Source: Legionella sp.
Lineage (GTDB): Bacteria; Pseudomonadota; Gammaproteobacteria; Legionellales; Legionellaceae
Length of the DNA: 41,169 nucleotides
Assembly (NCBI GenBank): GCA_013697625.1
Contig: JACCWN010000148.1
Coordinates: 1 to 41,169, forward strand
Direction: 5' to 3'
The notes under the pieces are model-generated. The model saw nothing but the letters and a program-made list of their open reading frames with translations, had not been told where the DNA came from and searched no databases. A program made the translations under genes and the position numbers. Of the stretch, positions 1 to 8,438 are shown piece after piece. Every line of letters starts with the position of its first letter. Position 1 is the stretch's first letter.

Positions 1-122
1 CCGTCAGAATACTGACTTCTTACTACTTTTTACTTCTACATCTTTTAAGCACTCTTATTCATCAAAGCGCCCACACAGTTTGTCTTCTATCTTTTTAATG
101 AACTCTGCCCTTCGCGGCGTAG
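1..122 (-). other. rRNA operon leader (5' external spacer) with boxA-like site
   Basis: Read on the minus strand this is the transcribed leader upstream of a 16S rRNA gene lying beyond the left edge. Two features resemble the E. coli rrn leader as I know it: a boxA-like antitermination element (AGTTCATTAA, 95-104) and, about 10 nt later, a block containing CTGTGTGGGCGCTTTG (64-79), close to the conserved E. coli CTGTGTGGGCACT. A small hairpin (GTCAG/CTGAC) sits at 3-16. The 16S gene itself is not in the window. Confidence 0.75.
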
Positions 123-129
123 GATGCGT

Positions 130-200
130 ATTCTACAGCTTTCTCTTTTACTGTCAATTACTTTTTTTAATTAAATACGCATTGTTTTGTTTTTTTATGT
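130..200 (-). promoter_or_regulatory. Strong sigma-70 promoter of rRNA operon (rrn P1-like)
   Basis: On the minus strand there is a consensus -35 TTGACA (152-157), a 16-bp spacer and a -10 TAGAAT (130-135). Upstream (158-200) is AT-rich with A tracts, like an UP element, and just downstream is a GC-rich segment (CCTACGCCGCG) like stringent-controlled rRNA discriminators. Together with the leader at 1-122 this is best read as an rrn promoter transcribing leftwards. It begins right after the folA stop, so folA read-through would enter the rRNA operon. Confidence 0.8.
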
Positions 201-214
201 AGTACTAAGATTGG

Positions 215-706
215 TTATTTTGACACTCTATCGTACATGTAGAAAGTCACATCATAAATATTTTCATCATCATGTGGGCGATAATCCATGCTTTGGCATG
301 TCCACACGGCTTCATCTATTGATGGAAAAAACACATCCGCTTTAAAATGATGATGAATTTTGGTGATGTATAAACGATCTGCTATTCCTAAAGATTGTTT
401 GTACAAATTTGCGCCGCCTATTATCATAATTTCTTGATATTTATCACAAGATACTAATGCGCCTTCTAGAGAATTAAACATAATGACGCCTGGAAGGTTT
501 GATATGCTAGAGCTCAAAACAATATTTGTACGACCCGGTAAAGGTTTTCCAATAGATTGGAATGTGTTTCGCCCCATAATGACTGGCTTTCCAAGTGTTA
601 TTTTTTTAAAATATTTAAGATCTGCTGGAAGATGACATAATAATTTATTATTTAAACCTATTCCATTGAATTCATCCAATACTGCAATTAAGCTTATTTT
701 AGACAC
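215..706 (-). CDS. folA: Dihydrofolate reductase
   Basis: This 163-aa protein reduces dihydrofolate to tetrahydrofolate with NADPH in the cytoplasm, feeding thymidylate, purine and methionine synthesis. It has the full-length single-domain DHFR layout: the N-terminal strand with NGIGLNNKLLCHLP, the substrate-binding acidic residue in PADLKYFK, the cofactor motif VIMGRNTFQSIG, and IIGGANLYKQ near residue 95. The length matches chromosomal FolA (about 160 aa). Its start overlaps the end of pdxA by 8 nt, so it is the last gene of a lptD/surA/pdxA/folA run and is probably translated by coupling. The stop lies only about 60 bp from the rrn -35 box. Confidence 0.95.
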   Translation of the reverse strand: MSKISLIAVLDEFNGIGLNNKLLCHLPADLKYFKKITLGKPVIMGRNTFQSIGKPLPGRTNIVLSSSISNLPGVIMFNSLEGALVSCDKYQEIMIIGGANLYKQSLGIADRLYITKIHHHFKADVFFPSIDEAVWTCQSMDYRPHDDENIYDVTFYMYDRVSK

Positions 707-1670
707 TAAGCTTCCTTTTTTGTGCCATTTGAATTGCAGAATTGACTGCAGCTAAAAGACTTCCAGAGTTAGCTAAACCTTTGCCTGCTAAGTCTAATGC
801 CGTTCCATGATCTACAGAAGTACGTATTATGGGCAAACCTAGTGTAATATTAACTGCTTGGCTAAAACCTGCATACTTCAATACTGGTAAACCTTGATCA
901 TGATACATAGCCACATAAGCATCGCAGTTTTTTTGAATAAACATGGTGTCTGCTGGTAATGGTCCTTCAACTTGAATTCCTTCTTTTTTAAGAATCGCTA
1001 GCGCTGGGTTGATAGTTTGTATTTCTTCATGACCTAAGTATCCTGATTCGCCAGCATGTGGATTAAGGCCTGCTACTTTAATTTTTGGGTTATCAATTCC
1101 AAAATCTGTAATTAAGGAATGGTTCAGCTGAGTAATGACATCTTTGATTAAGGGAATAGATAGGGCTGCTGGGACTTGGCCTAAGGGTATATGAGTTGTG
1201 ACTAAAGCTACTTTCATTTGTTCGCAGGCTAACATCATAACCACTGTATTTACGCCAAAATAATTTGCGAAAAACTCGGTATGCCCTGTAAATGGAATGC
1301 CAGCAGCATTGATATTGGCTTTATGGACAGGGGCCGTAACAAGAGCTGAAAATTCACCTTGCTTGCAAAGTAAAGCTGCCTTAGATAATAATTCCAGCAC
1401 ATAACTGCCGTTGTCAGGATTCAATTGGCCTGTATAGATTGGACTTGAGCAAGTCAGTGGCAGAACAGTTAAACATCCTATTTCTAATTTTAAGGGCTGA
1501 TTAGGTTCATACATTAGAAAATGAATGTTTAAATTGAGATCCCTGGCACGACGCTTTAATAAGTTGAGATCTCCCAAAACAACCACAGGTAAGGCATACT
1601 TTGCTAAATCCAAACAAAGATCAGGCCCTATCCCTGCTGGTTCTCCACTACTTATAAGTAGTGGTTTCAT
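699..1670 (-). CDS. pdxA: 4-hydroxythreonine-4-phosphate dehydrogenase
   Basis: PdxA oxidises 4-phosphohydroxy-L-threonine with NAD in the DXP-dependent route to pyridoxal 5'-phosphate. The 323-aa product is full length. Visible family motifs are SSGEPAGIGPDL at the N-terminus, TGHTEFFANYF around residue 128, the metal-binding histidine region GLNPHAGESGYLG, and MYHDQGLPVLKY followed by IIRTSVDHGTALDLAG. Start codon and surA stop overlap as ATGA, and the 3' end overlaps folA. The neighbourhood surA-pdxA is the classical gammaproteobacterial arrangement, which supports the call. Confidence 0.95.
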   Translation of the reverse strand: MKPLLISSGEPAGIGPDLCLDLAKYALPVVVLGDLNLLKRRARDLNLNIHFLMYEPNQPLKLEIGCLTVLPLTCSSPIYTGQLNPDNGSYVLELLSKAALLCKQGEFSALVTAPVHKANINAAGIPFTGHTEFFANYFGVNTVVMMLACEQMKVALVTTHIPLGQVPAALSIPLIKDVITQLNHSLITDFGIDNPKIKVAGLNPHAGESGYLGHEEIQTINPALAILKKEGIQVEGPLPADTMFIQKNCDAYVAMYHDQGLPVLKYAGFSQAVNITLGLPIIRTSVDHGTALDLAGKGLANSGSLLAAVNSAIQMAQKRKLSV

Positions 1671-2956
1671 GCGATTGATTTCTCAATTATATTGATGTAG
1701 GCATCGGTTCGAATGTGCTGTTGCCAATTTTGTACAGCTTCAGCAAATTTACGTTGCTGCAAAAACTGTCTAACCTGTTGTTTTTTAAATGCAATAGAGT
1801 CATCTTTTTCTTTGCGCTCCATTACTTCAATAAGATGCCAACCGTATTGGGTTTTGATGGGTCGACTTATTGAGTGGAGAGGCAAATCATTCATCGCTTT
1901 TTCAAATTCAGGAACCAATTGGCCGGGATTAACCCAACCCAAATCACCGCCTTTGGAGGCACTTACCACATCAACAGAATATTGTTTAGCCATAAGTGCA
2001 AAATCTTTCCCAGATTTTAATTGTTGATACATATTATTAACTTGGTTGAGTGATTCCGATGGGAGCATACTGGCATCTTGTTTGATAAGTATATGCCTTA
2101 CGTGTGTTTGGGTAATGATGTGACGTAAGTTATCTCCACTTTTAGCAATTAATTTAATCAATTGGAAACCATTACCGGTACGCAATGGACCGACGACTTC
2201 ACCAGCTTTCATAGTAACAACCTTAGTAGAAAATATCTCTGGCAGTTCTGCTAAATGTCTTTCGCCTAGATCCCCGCCTTCTAAGGCAAATTCACCACTG
2301 GATTGTTCAATAGCTAAACGGCTGAAATCCTCGCCTTTTTTTATTTTGGCCAACAAGTCGGTAGCAATTTTTTTTGCCTTGATTAATTGTTCGGGCGTTG
2401 GCTCTTCATTTAAGGGGATTACAATATTCTGTAAATGATAGGTGAATGAAGAGGTATCTTGGTTGGTTGGTGTTTTTAAATAATCATCTACCTGTTCATT
2501 AGTGACCACAACCTCTTTACCAACTGATTTTTGTTGTAGGCGCGTAATTATAATTTCTTTGCGGATATTGTGTCTATATTGTTCCCAAGTGAGTCCTTGT
2601 TTAACAATTTCCTCCCGTAATTTAGTAACATTTATTTTGTTTGATTCAGCAATATGTTCAATAGCCTTATTTAGCTCAAGATCATCAACTGAAATGCCAT
2701 TTTTTTTAGCTATTTGTAATTGGATATCTACATCTATCAAGTGTTGTAATACTTGCTTACGCAAAACATTTTCTTCAGGTACTTGCATGTTTTGAGCCAT
2801 GATTTGCTTTCTAGACAATTCAACTTGGGCGTTCAGTTCACTGGCAGTAATGACACCATCATTAACAACAGCGACTACTTTATCCAACATTTGTCTGGAT
2901 TGCGCAAAGACAATGCCTGTAAATAGTAGGTATACCAATGCCATCTTTTTTAACAT
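1667..2956 (-). CDS. surA: Periplasmic chaperone / peptidyl-prolyl isomerase SurA
   Basis: SurA escorts unfolded outer-membrane proteins, including LptD encoded just upstream, through the periplasm. The 429-aa product (E. coli 428) starts with a signal peptide (MLKKMALVYLLFTGIVFAQ), then an N-terminal chaperone domain (about 20-170), two parvulin-type PPIase domains (about 170-275 and 280-385; note GGDLGERHLAELP and GGDLGWVNPGQLVPEF) and a C-terminal helix. I chose the ATG at 2956 because GGAG lies 8 nt upstream and it opens the signal peptide; an ATG 21 nt earlier would add seven residues before it. It is followed by pdxA with ATGA overlap. Confidence 0.95.
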   Translation of the reverse strand: MLKKMALVYLLFTGIVFAQSRQMLDKVVAVVNDGVITASELNAQVELSRKQIMAQNMQVPEENVLRKQVLQHLIDVDIQLQIAKKNGISVDDLELNKAIEHIAESNKINVTKLREEIVKQGLTWEQYRHNIRKEIIITRLQQKSVGKEVVVTNEQVDDYLKTPTNQDTSSFTYHLQNIVIPLNEEPTPEQLIKAKKIATDLLAKIKKGEDFSRLAIEQSSGEFALEGGDLGERHLAELPEIFSTKVVTMKAGEVVGPLRTGNGFQLIKLIAKSGDNLRHIITQTHVRHILIKQDASMLPSESLNQVNNMYQQLKSGKDFALMAKQYSVDVVSASKGGDLGWVNPGQLVPEFEKAMNDLPLHSISRPIKTQYGWHLIEVMERKEKDDSIAFKKQQVRQFLQQRKFAEAVQNWQQHIRTDAYINIIEKSIA

Positions 2957-3053
2957 ATTTAAATCTCCATAGATCATGGTTAAACCTTCCTATTGTAAAG
3001 CGAGTGTGCAAATTATAAATAACTATTTAGCAAAGTACAAACAACTTACATCA

Positions 3054-5726
3054 TTAATGATGAAACAAATCATCATAACCCGGTATAAAAGTATGCAAAA
3101 TAGAAGCTGGATCACTTGTAGCAACTGAGCCTAAGCCCTTTAATAAAATCTGGAAATAGATATTGCTGTTGTATCTTGGCTGAAAAGTTTCGTCTAGACT
3201 TTGAAAGGTTCGCCCTGCCAGCAGCCTCATAGCCCAGCAACAACTTTCATATTGAACCCCACCCAATGACATCATGCTGTAGTTTTTACTGATGTTATGG
3301 CTATAAACCCCGACCGAACTCCATTGGTCATTTAAAGGCCAAGCATAGGCAAAGGTTGCCTGATGAAGGGCATTGTTTTGGAGCTCATTTATACCACGTA
3401 CTCTAGTTGTATCTCCATTCACCAAATAGCTGTAGCCAAAATTAATAATTTCCCTGGGATTAGGCTGATAATGAACATTCAAATTGGAATTATTAGTACT
3501 GCGGGTAGCAGTATCCCATACATAATCACCTGTTAGCCCCCAGGCAGGATTTATATAATAAACACCACGAGTAGCTATAGGAGATAGGCCTACATTTGGT
3601 GGAGTATAACCAAAGGTCAAGGGATTATCCAAACAATTGCCACTGATACTTTGACATAAGGTAACCTTTCTTTTTGAAAAGTAACTTATTAACCCAATGG
3701 AAAAATTAGCACGTTCTGCCCCACTTTCTGAATTCAACCACCGGGTTGTTACTGCATAACTTAACTGATTGGCATCACCTATGCGGTCAAAGCCAGAAAA
3801 GCGGTTGGTTCTGAATAATTGATCAAAATTAAAAATCATATATCCAGAATCGTACACAGGAATAAGGGTTTGGTTTTGGTAAGGTACATACAAATAAAAT
3901 AATCTAGGCTCAAGTGTTTGGATAAAGGCATCACCAAAGACATGGGTGTCACGTTCAAAAATTAAGCCACTATCCATGCTGAAACGAGGAATGAAACGAT
4001 TAAAACTTGCATTTTTTTGATTTAGATTGTCAGTGCTAAACCGGAAAAAGGGCTGGTTAAATACCGCAGGGTAAAGGATATTATTCGGATCATACAGGTT
4101 GTTTTGTACTTGATAATAATTTTCAACAAATTCAGCAGAAGGCGTAAAATAAGCCCAAGACTTGTTGATAGGCAATGATAAGGCTGGATTAATATGTAGC
4201 CTAGGCCCTTGTGGCATTTGGGTAGGTACCAGTTCCCAAGGATCACTCGGCCACCGAAATTGATCATATTGACCTACCACATCGAACTGAGCGCCCCCAG
4301 GTAAATCGTAGTAAAAACCTTGAGCCATGACTTGCGGCAAGCGAGAATACACGTTTGAAATAAAGCTTTCGTTTAGTGGATGCAAGGTTTGATAGCCTTG
4401 TCCCATGCCCCGTACAATCCAATGGTCATTCGTATAAGTTAAATCAGCTTGTTGTAATAATTGCCTTTGCGTTATCAAGGCTAAATTTGTACTAAAATCT
4501 TGTAAATAATAATCATCTGATACCCGCTGAATAGATGCATTAAAATGTAAATTGGGGCTAAAGCTGGTTGATTCTAGTATTCCAAATGACCAGCGATTGG
4601 TGGAATTGCCTTGTAGGGCGGGGTTTGCACCTTCATTTTCGTGTAAAAAATCAGCATAAGCGGTGTCATGAGGAAGAAAAGTGCCATTGAATATACCAGA
4701 GCTGTTAGAGGTTAAAAATCGATATTCGCCCCCCGCCATAAAGCCACGTTTTGTATACAGGTGAGGTAAAAAGGTAGCATCCTGGTTGGGTGCAATATTC
4801 CAATAATAAGGCAGTCCTAAATCCATACCTCCAATATTGGAATAACCTATCAAGGGCATGAGAAAACCTGACTTTCTTTCATTACTTGTGGGGAAACTTA
4901 AATAGGGTGCGTATAAAATAGGCCATTCATGAATCCGTAATTTTGCATTCCTGGCAACACCACGGGCATTTGCATTATCAAGGGTAATTGAATCAGCCTG
5001 TATATCCCAGAATTTATCCTGTGGGGCACAGGTTGTGTAAGTAGCCTGCCTCATGAGCCAATCTTGATTTGCAAAACGCTGTATCAGGCGGGCTCTTCCC
5101 CAAGCAGGTAAGGTCGCAGCCCGCTGTTCTGTTCTAAAGCGGTAAAGGACATCTTCTGTAATACCAGCTTTATTATCAGGGTCAATGATTGCTTTACTTG
5201 CTATCATCATTCTATCAGGTTCTAAATACTGTACCCCTCCGAGTAATTCTATTTTTGTAACTTTTCCAGTTTTTCCATCACGGTAAATCTTCGCGGTTTG
5301 AGCATTAATCATTTTTTGTGATTGCTGGATGTTCACATTGCCTGATAAGGTAGAACAATCATTCAGATATAAAGAGGCCTCATCTGCTTGTATGTGGATA
5401 GCTTCGGAAGATTCTATGGGTGTTATTTCAATAGGCTTATAAAAACCTAAACATAAGGTACAGGCAGGATCTGCTTCCCAACCTAAACAATTGGCTATAT
5501 GAGCTCTGAGACTGTCATCTAAATTCACCTCTCTTGCTATTACACAGGCTCTGATAGGTTCAACAACAATTTGTGAAAAGGCATGACTTTGATAACTTAA
5601 TAAAGATAATACAAGTATGACGAGGCTAAGGCAACTTAAAACCCATTGAAACAAAGGGCTATTTTTTAGAAATGGGAAGGGTGCTGTTTTCTGCCAGAGG
5701 CTAACAGTAATAAATTGTTTGAACAT
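3054..5726 (-). CDS. lptD: LPS-assembly outer-membrane protein LptD
   Basis: LptD is the beta-barrel that, with the lipoprotein LptE, inserts lipopolysaccharide into the outer leaflet. The product is about 890 aa, somewhat longer than E. coli LptD (784). It has a hydrophobic export signal at about 25-50, a periplasmic OstA-type jellyroll (about 105-200, with ADEASLYLNDCSTLSGN), then a long aromatic-rich beta-barrel. The disulfide pattern expected of LptD is visible: N-terminal cysteines including ACTLC and a late adjacent pair in YESCCWAMRLLAGR. The start is uncertain: a TTG at 5753 adds nine residues. It is divergent from amgK, the two sharing a short promoter region of about 75 bp. Confidence 0.93.
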   Translation of the reverse strand: MFKQFITVSLWQKTAPFPFLKNSPLFQWVLSCLSLVILVLSLLSYQSHAFSQIVVEPIRACVIAREVNLDDSLRAHIANCLGWEADPACTLCLGFYKPIEITPIESSEAIHIQADEASLYLNDCSTLSGNVNIQQSQKMINAQTAKIYRDGKTGKVTKIELLGGVQYLEPDRMMIASKAIIDPDNKAGITEDVLYRFRTEQRAATLPAWGRARLIQRFANQDWLMRQATYTTCAPQDKFWDIQADSITLDNANARGVARNAKLRIHEWPILYAPYLSFPTSNERKSGFLMPLIGYSNIGGMDLGLPYYWNIAPNQDATFLPHLYTKRGFMAGGEYRFLTSNSSGIFNGTFLPHDTAYADFLHENEGANPALQGNSTNRWSFGILESTSFSPNLHFNASIQRVSDDYYLQDFSTNLALITQRQLLQQADLTYTNDHWIVRGMGQGYQTLHPLNESFISNVYSRLPQVMAQGFYYDLPGGAQFDVVGQYDQFRWPSDPWELVPTQMPQGPRLHINPALSLPINKSWAYFTPSAEFVENYYQVQNNLYDPNNILYPAVFNQPFFRFSTDNLNQKNASFNRFIPRFSMDSGLIFERDTHVFGDAFIQTLEPRLFYLYVPYQNQTLIPVYDSGYMIFNFDQLFRTNRFSGFDRIGDANQLSYAVTTRWLNSESGAERANFSIGLISYFSKRKVTLCQSISGNCLDNPLTFGYTPPNVGLSPIATRGVYYINPAWGLTGDYVWDTATRSTNNSNLNVHYQPNPREIINFGYSYLVNGDTTRVRGINELQNNALHQATFAYAWPLNDQWSSVGVYSHNISKNYSMMSLGGVQYESCCWAMRLLAGRTFQSLDETFQPRYNSNIYFQILLKGLGSVATSDPASILHTFIPGYDDLFHH

Positions 5727-5803
5727 ATAAAACTTAATATTCACAAGCAACAAAATGCCTTATTATACGCATGTTGAAATATCAGAAAGATGGGAAGTAT
5801 AAC

Positions 5804-6769
5804 ATGCATGAAAGAGAAAACGCACTCAAAGACTGGTTGCTAACCCTAACCAATAATAAAAAATTTAAACTGTATCCTCTTCCTGGGGATGCCAGTTTTA
5901 GATCTTATAAACGTCTTGAGTATGAGGGCGTGTCTCAAATTGTCATGGACGCCCCTCCTGATAAAGAAACCATGGAACCATTTGTGACCATTGCAAATAT
6001 ATTAAGACAGGCAGGCATTATAACGCCAGAAATCTATGCACAGAATATCCCACAAGGTTTTTTATTATTAAGCGACTTAGGCGATACCCTTCTTTTAGAA
6101 AAATTAAATGCGAAAACAGCAGACTTCTATTATAAAGAGGCTATCAATATTTTACTAAAACTTCAAAATTGCCCCATACAAAATATTCCGACCTTTGATA
6201 TATCTTTCATGCTTTCTGAGATGAACATATGCTCTGAATGGTTTTTCAAACAATACCTGTGCTTACACTTGGACGAATATGAACAACACTTTATATCTCA
6301 GACCTTCCAACAATTGGCCAGCAATATAGCAGAACAGCCCCAAGTTTTTATCCATCGAGACTATCATTCTCGTAATCTAATGCTAAAGGATGAAGCATCT
6401 TTAGGTGTCATTGATTTTCAAGACGCCATGGGAGGTCCATTTGCCTATGATTTGGTTTCTTTGCTAAAAGATTGTTATATCGGTTGGCCTAGAGAAAAAG
6501 TACTGAGCTTGGTGCGCTATTTTTTTACAAATAGCCACTATTGCAAGCATTATGATTTGGCCGAATTTATTCGTGCTTTTGATATGTGCGGGTTACAAAG
6601 ACATATTAAAATACTTGGTGTTTTTAGTCGGCTGTATTTGCGTGATGATAAACCAGGTTATCTTAAGCATTTACCATTGACATTGAAGTACGTTCTTGAA
6701 TGTACGAAAACATATGAAGAATTACATGCTTTTCATGATTTTTTAAAAATGCGAGTACAATTACCATGA
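5804..6769 (+). CDS. amgK: N-acetylmuramate/N-acetylglucosamine anomeric kinase AmgK
   Basis: AmgK phosphorylates MurNAc (and GlcNAc) at C1 in the cell-wall recycling bypass that skips de novo UDP-MurNAc synthesis. The 321-aa protein shows the aminoglycoside-phosphotransferase (APH) kinase fold: a glycine-containing N-lobe with GDASFRSYKR, the catalytic loop VFIHRDYHSRNLML and the metal-binding GVIDFQDAMGGPFAYDL. The ATG at 5804 is preferred over one 33 nt upstream because GGGAAG lies 6 nt before it. It overlaps murU by ATGA. The order lptD <- -> amgK-murU is a known arrangement in pseudomonads and legionellae. A TATTAT-like -10 lies at about 5761. Confidence 0.9.
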   Translation: MHERENALKDWLLTLTNNKKFKLYPLPGDASFRSYKRLEYEGVSQIVMDAPPDKETMEPFVTIANILRQAGIITPEIYAQNIPQGFLLLSDLGDTLLLEKLNAKTADFYYKEAINILLKLQNCPIQNIPTFDISFMLSEMNICSEWFFKQYLCLHLDEYEQHFISQTFQQLASNIAEQPQVFIHRDYHSRNLMLKDEASLGVIDFQDAMGGPFAYDLVSLLKDCYIGWPREKVLSLVRYFFTNSHYCKHYDLAEFIRAFDMCGLQRHIKILGVFSRLYLRDDKPGYLKHLPLTLKYVLECTKTYEELHAFHDFLKMRVQLP

Positions 6770-7449
6770 AAACAGCAATGATTTTAGCCGCAGGACGCGG
6801 AGAACGGTTAAAAGAGATAACACATAGCCTTCCTAAAGCGCTTTGTCCAGTTAACAAGATGCCTTTAATTGAACATCATATTAACAAGTTGGCTGGAGCA
6901 GGATTTAACCGCATCATCATCAATCATGCATATCTTGGGGGGCAAATCCGCCAATATTTAGGAAATGGTACAAAGTTTGGTATCCAAATTGTTTACTCTC
7001 CCGAGCCGCCAGGTGGGCTTGAAACAGGAGGCGGTATTACTAAAGCGCTGCCTTTACTTGGAAAGGAACCATTTATAACTGTAAATGCTGATATATACAC
7101 CGACTTTGATTTTCGTCTGCTGGATTTAAACACTGTTGATTTGATTCACTTGATTTTGGTAAAAAATAATCCAGGTCTGAACCATCCAGGCGATTTTGGT
7201 TTGATGGATAATCACTGTGTAACCAACACCAACTGTGTATACACCTTTTCAGGGATAGCTTGTTACCATCCCAAGGTATTTACCGATTTCAACAAGCCAG
7301 GACGTTTTTCCATGCTCCCTTTACTACGTAAACATGCTCAAGAAAAAAAAATAACCGGTAGCCTCCATGCTGGTTGTTGGTTTGATATAGGCTCGCCTAT
7401 ACGGCTTAAAGCTGCAAATGAGTTTGTTCAAAATATCAAAAACTTTTAA
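6766..7449 (+). CDS. murU: MurNAc-1-phosphate uridylyltransferase MurU
   Basis: MurU converts MurNAc-1-phosphate and UTP to UDP-MurNAc, completing the recycling step begun by AmgK. The 227-aa protein is a sugar-nucleotidyltransferase: N-terminal MILAAGRGERLKEITHSLPK with the nucleotide-binding GxGxR-type loop and lysine, then LIEHHINKL, GGLETGGGI, the metal-binding VNADIYTDFDF, and C-terminal GCWFDIGSPIRL. The length fits MurU rather than longer RmlA or GlmU proteins. The start codon overlaps the amgK stop (ATGA), so the pair is one operon. Confidence 0.92.
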   Translation: MKTAMILAAGRGERLKEITHSLPKALCPVNKMPLIEHHINKLAGAGFNRIIINHAYLGGQIRQYLGNGTKFGIQIVYSPEPPGGLETGGGITKALPLLGKEPFITVNADIYTDFDFRLLDLNTVDLIHLILVKNNPGLNHPGDFGLMDNHCVTNTNCVYTFSGIACYHPKVFTDFNKPGRFSMLPLLRKHAQEKKITGSLHAGCWFDIGSPIRLKAANEFVQNIKNF

Positions 7450-7467
7450 ACAATCTATTAGACCTTG

Positions 7468-7505
7468 TTAGATAAATTGTATAAAAAAGACATAATTTAA
7501 TCTAA
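7468..7505. terminator. Imperfect inverted repeat between convergent genes
   Basis: Arms TTAGATAAATTGTAT and, reverse-complemented, TTAGATTAAATTATGT pair over about 13 bp with one bulge. It lies between convergent murU and the small minus-strand gene at 7544, and a T7 run follows 15 nt later on the plus strand. It may be a weak bidirectional terminator; the stem is AT-rich, so this is tentative. Confidence 0.35.
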
Positions 7506-7543
7506 TTGTCCAGCATAGAGTTTTTTTATTTCGATTCTTCTTA

Positions 7544-7960
7544 TTAACCAGCTGTTCCAGGCCCTTGTTTGGAATCTGTTTCTGATCCTTCTGGCAGTTC
7601 TGGCTGTGTTGGTTTAATATCCTGGGTCTGAGCGGGTGTAACAGGCTTTTCACTGACTTTATCAGGAACTGTTTGTGTCTGAGTTCTCTCAGTGGGAAGG
7701 ATATGTTGACGTATATTGATACTGGGAATACCCTTGGCCCTTAGATAAGCTTCATAGCCTTCTTTTGGATCCTCAAGCAAAGCCCTAAAACTTTCTGGAT
7801 GTACTTTTAAACCTCCCTCTTTGTCCTCTTTGATGATTCCATCGACATTGCACTGGTACAGCGTACCTTCTAAACTGATGATGTTTTTACTTGCAAGCCA
7901 AGCATTAAACAAAATATCAAGCTGCTCCACTTTTGTGCTTTCCAAGGGTTTTTTAGACAT
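7544..7960 (-). CDS. Hypothetical protein with disordered Pro/Gln/Glu-rich tail
   Basis: I do not recognise this 138-aa protein. Residues 1-85 look folded and soluble, while about 90-138 are rich in T, Q, P, E and S (for example KPTQPELPEGSETDS) and are probably disordered. There is no signal peptide or membrane segment. The ATG at 7960 is chosen because GAGG lies upstream and it overlaps the end of the preceding gene by 8 nt, implying translational coupling. The pair could work together, and a secreted effector or its partner is conceivable in a Legionella-like host, but nothing in the sequence proves it. Confidence 0.7.
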   Translation of the reverse strand: MSKKPLESTKVEQLDILFNAWLASKNIISLEGTLYQCNVDGIIKEDKEGGLKVHPESFRALLEDPKEGYEAYLRAKGIPSINIRQHILPTERTQTQTVPDKVSEKPVTPAQTQDIKPTQPELPEGSETDSKQGPGTAG

Positions 7961-8330
7961 GAGAATAACCTCGAAGTAAGCTTGATGAATCATCAATTAC
8001 AATGTCTAATTGTAGCCCTTCTTCAAGGCCTTGTTCAATTAATATCTCAGCAGCCTGAGTAGCCAAATTGTTTTGCATATTTTTAAAATTAGATTCAGAT
8101 GGTTGTTCACCGGTCCAAGCGCTACCTGTATCATGGAGTCTCAATTTAACAATTTCTGCATAATCCTCTAAACGTGAAATCATATCCCCAGCTTTGTTAG
8201 TCATTTTGGCCTTAGCAACAATTTTTTTAAATTGTTCTACTAAGTATTCAGAGGCTTCAATAGAAGTCTCTCCTACTTCCATAGCTTTTAAAATTTGATC
8301 TTTCAAGGGAAGTATAATTTTGGTACGCAT
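7953..8330 (-). CDS. Hypothetical helical protein
   Basis: This 125-aa soluble, mostly helical protein has no motif I recognise. Residues 10-65 form amphipathic helices (ATSIEASEYL-like heptads, EQFKKIVAKAKM) and the C-terminus is acidic. It is the first of two overlapping small genes and lies about 110 bp downstream of the acyl-CoA dehydrogenase gene on the same strand. A GATGAG-like ribosome site precedes the ATG. The context does not reveal a function. Confidence 0.65.
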   Translation of the reverse strand: MRTKIILPLKDQILKAMEVGETSIEASEYLVEQFKKIVAKAKMTNKAGDMISRLEDYAEIVKLRLHDTGSAWTGEQPSESNFKNMQNNLATQAAEILIEQGLEEGLQLDIVIDDSSSLLRGYSHV

Positions 8331-8438
8331 AGCTCATCGTCTCACTAAATATTACAAGCACATAATAGGGTTAATTATAGCAAACAGTATTTTTTACATC
8401 CAACTAATCACTCAATTTACTGTTAAAAGTTTGTAAAT

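Noticed and set aside
1713..2795. Plus-strand open frames within surA
   Set aside because: They lie antisense to a well-supported gene and lack family motifs or ribosome sites.
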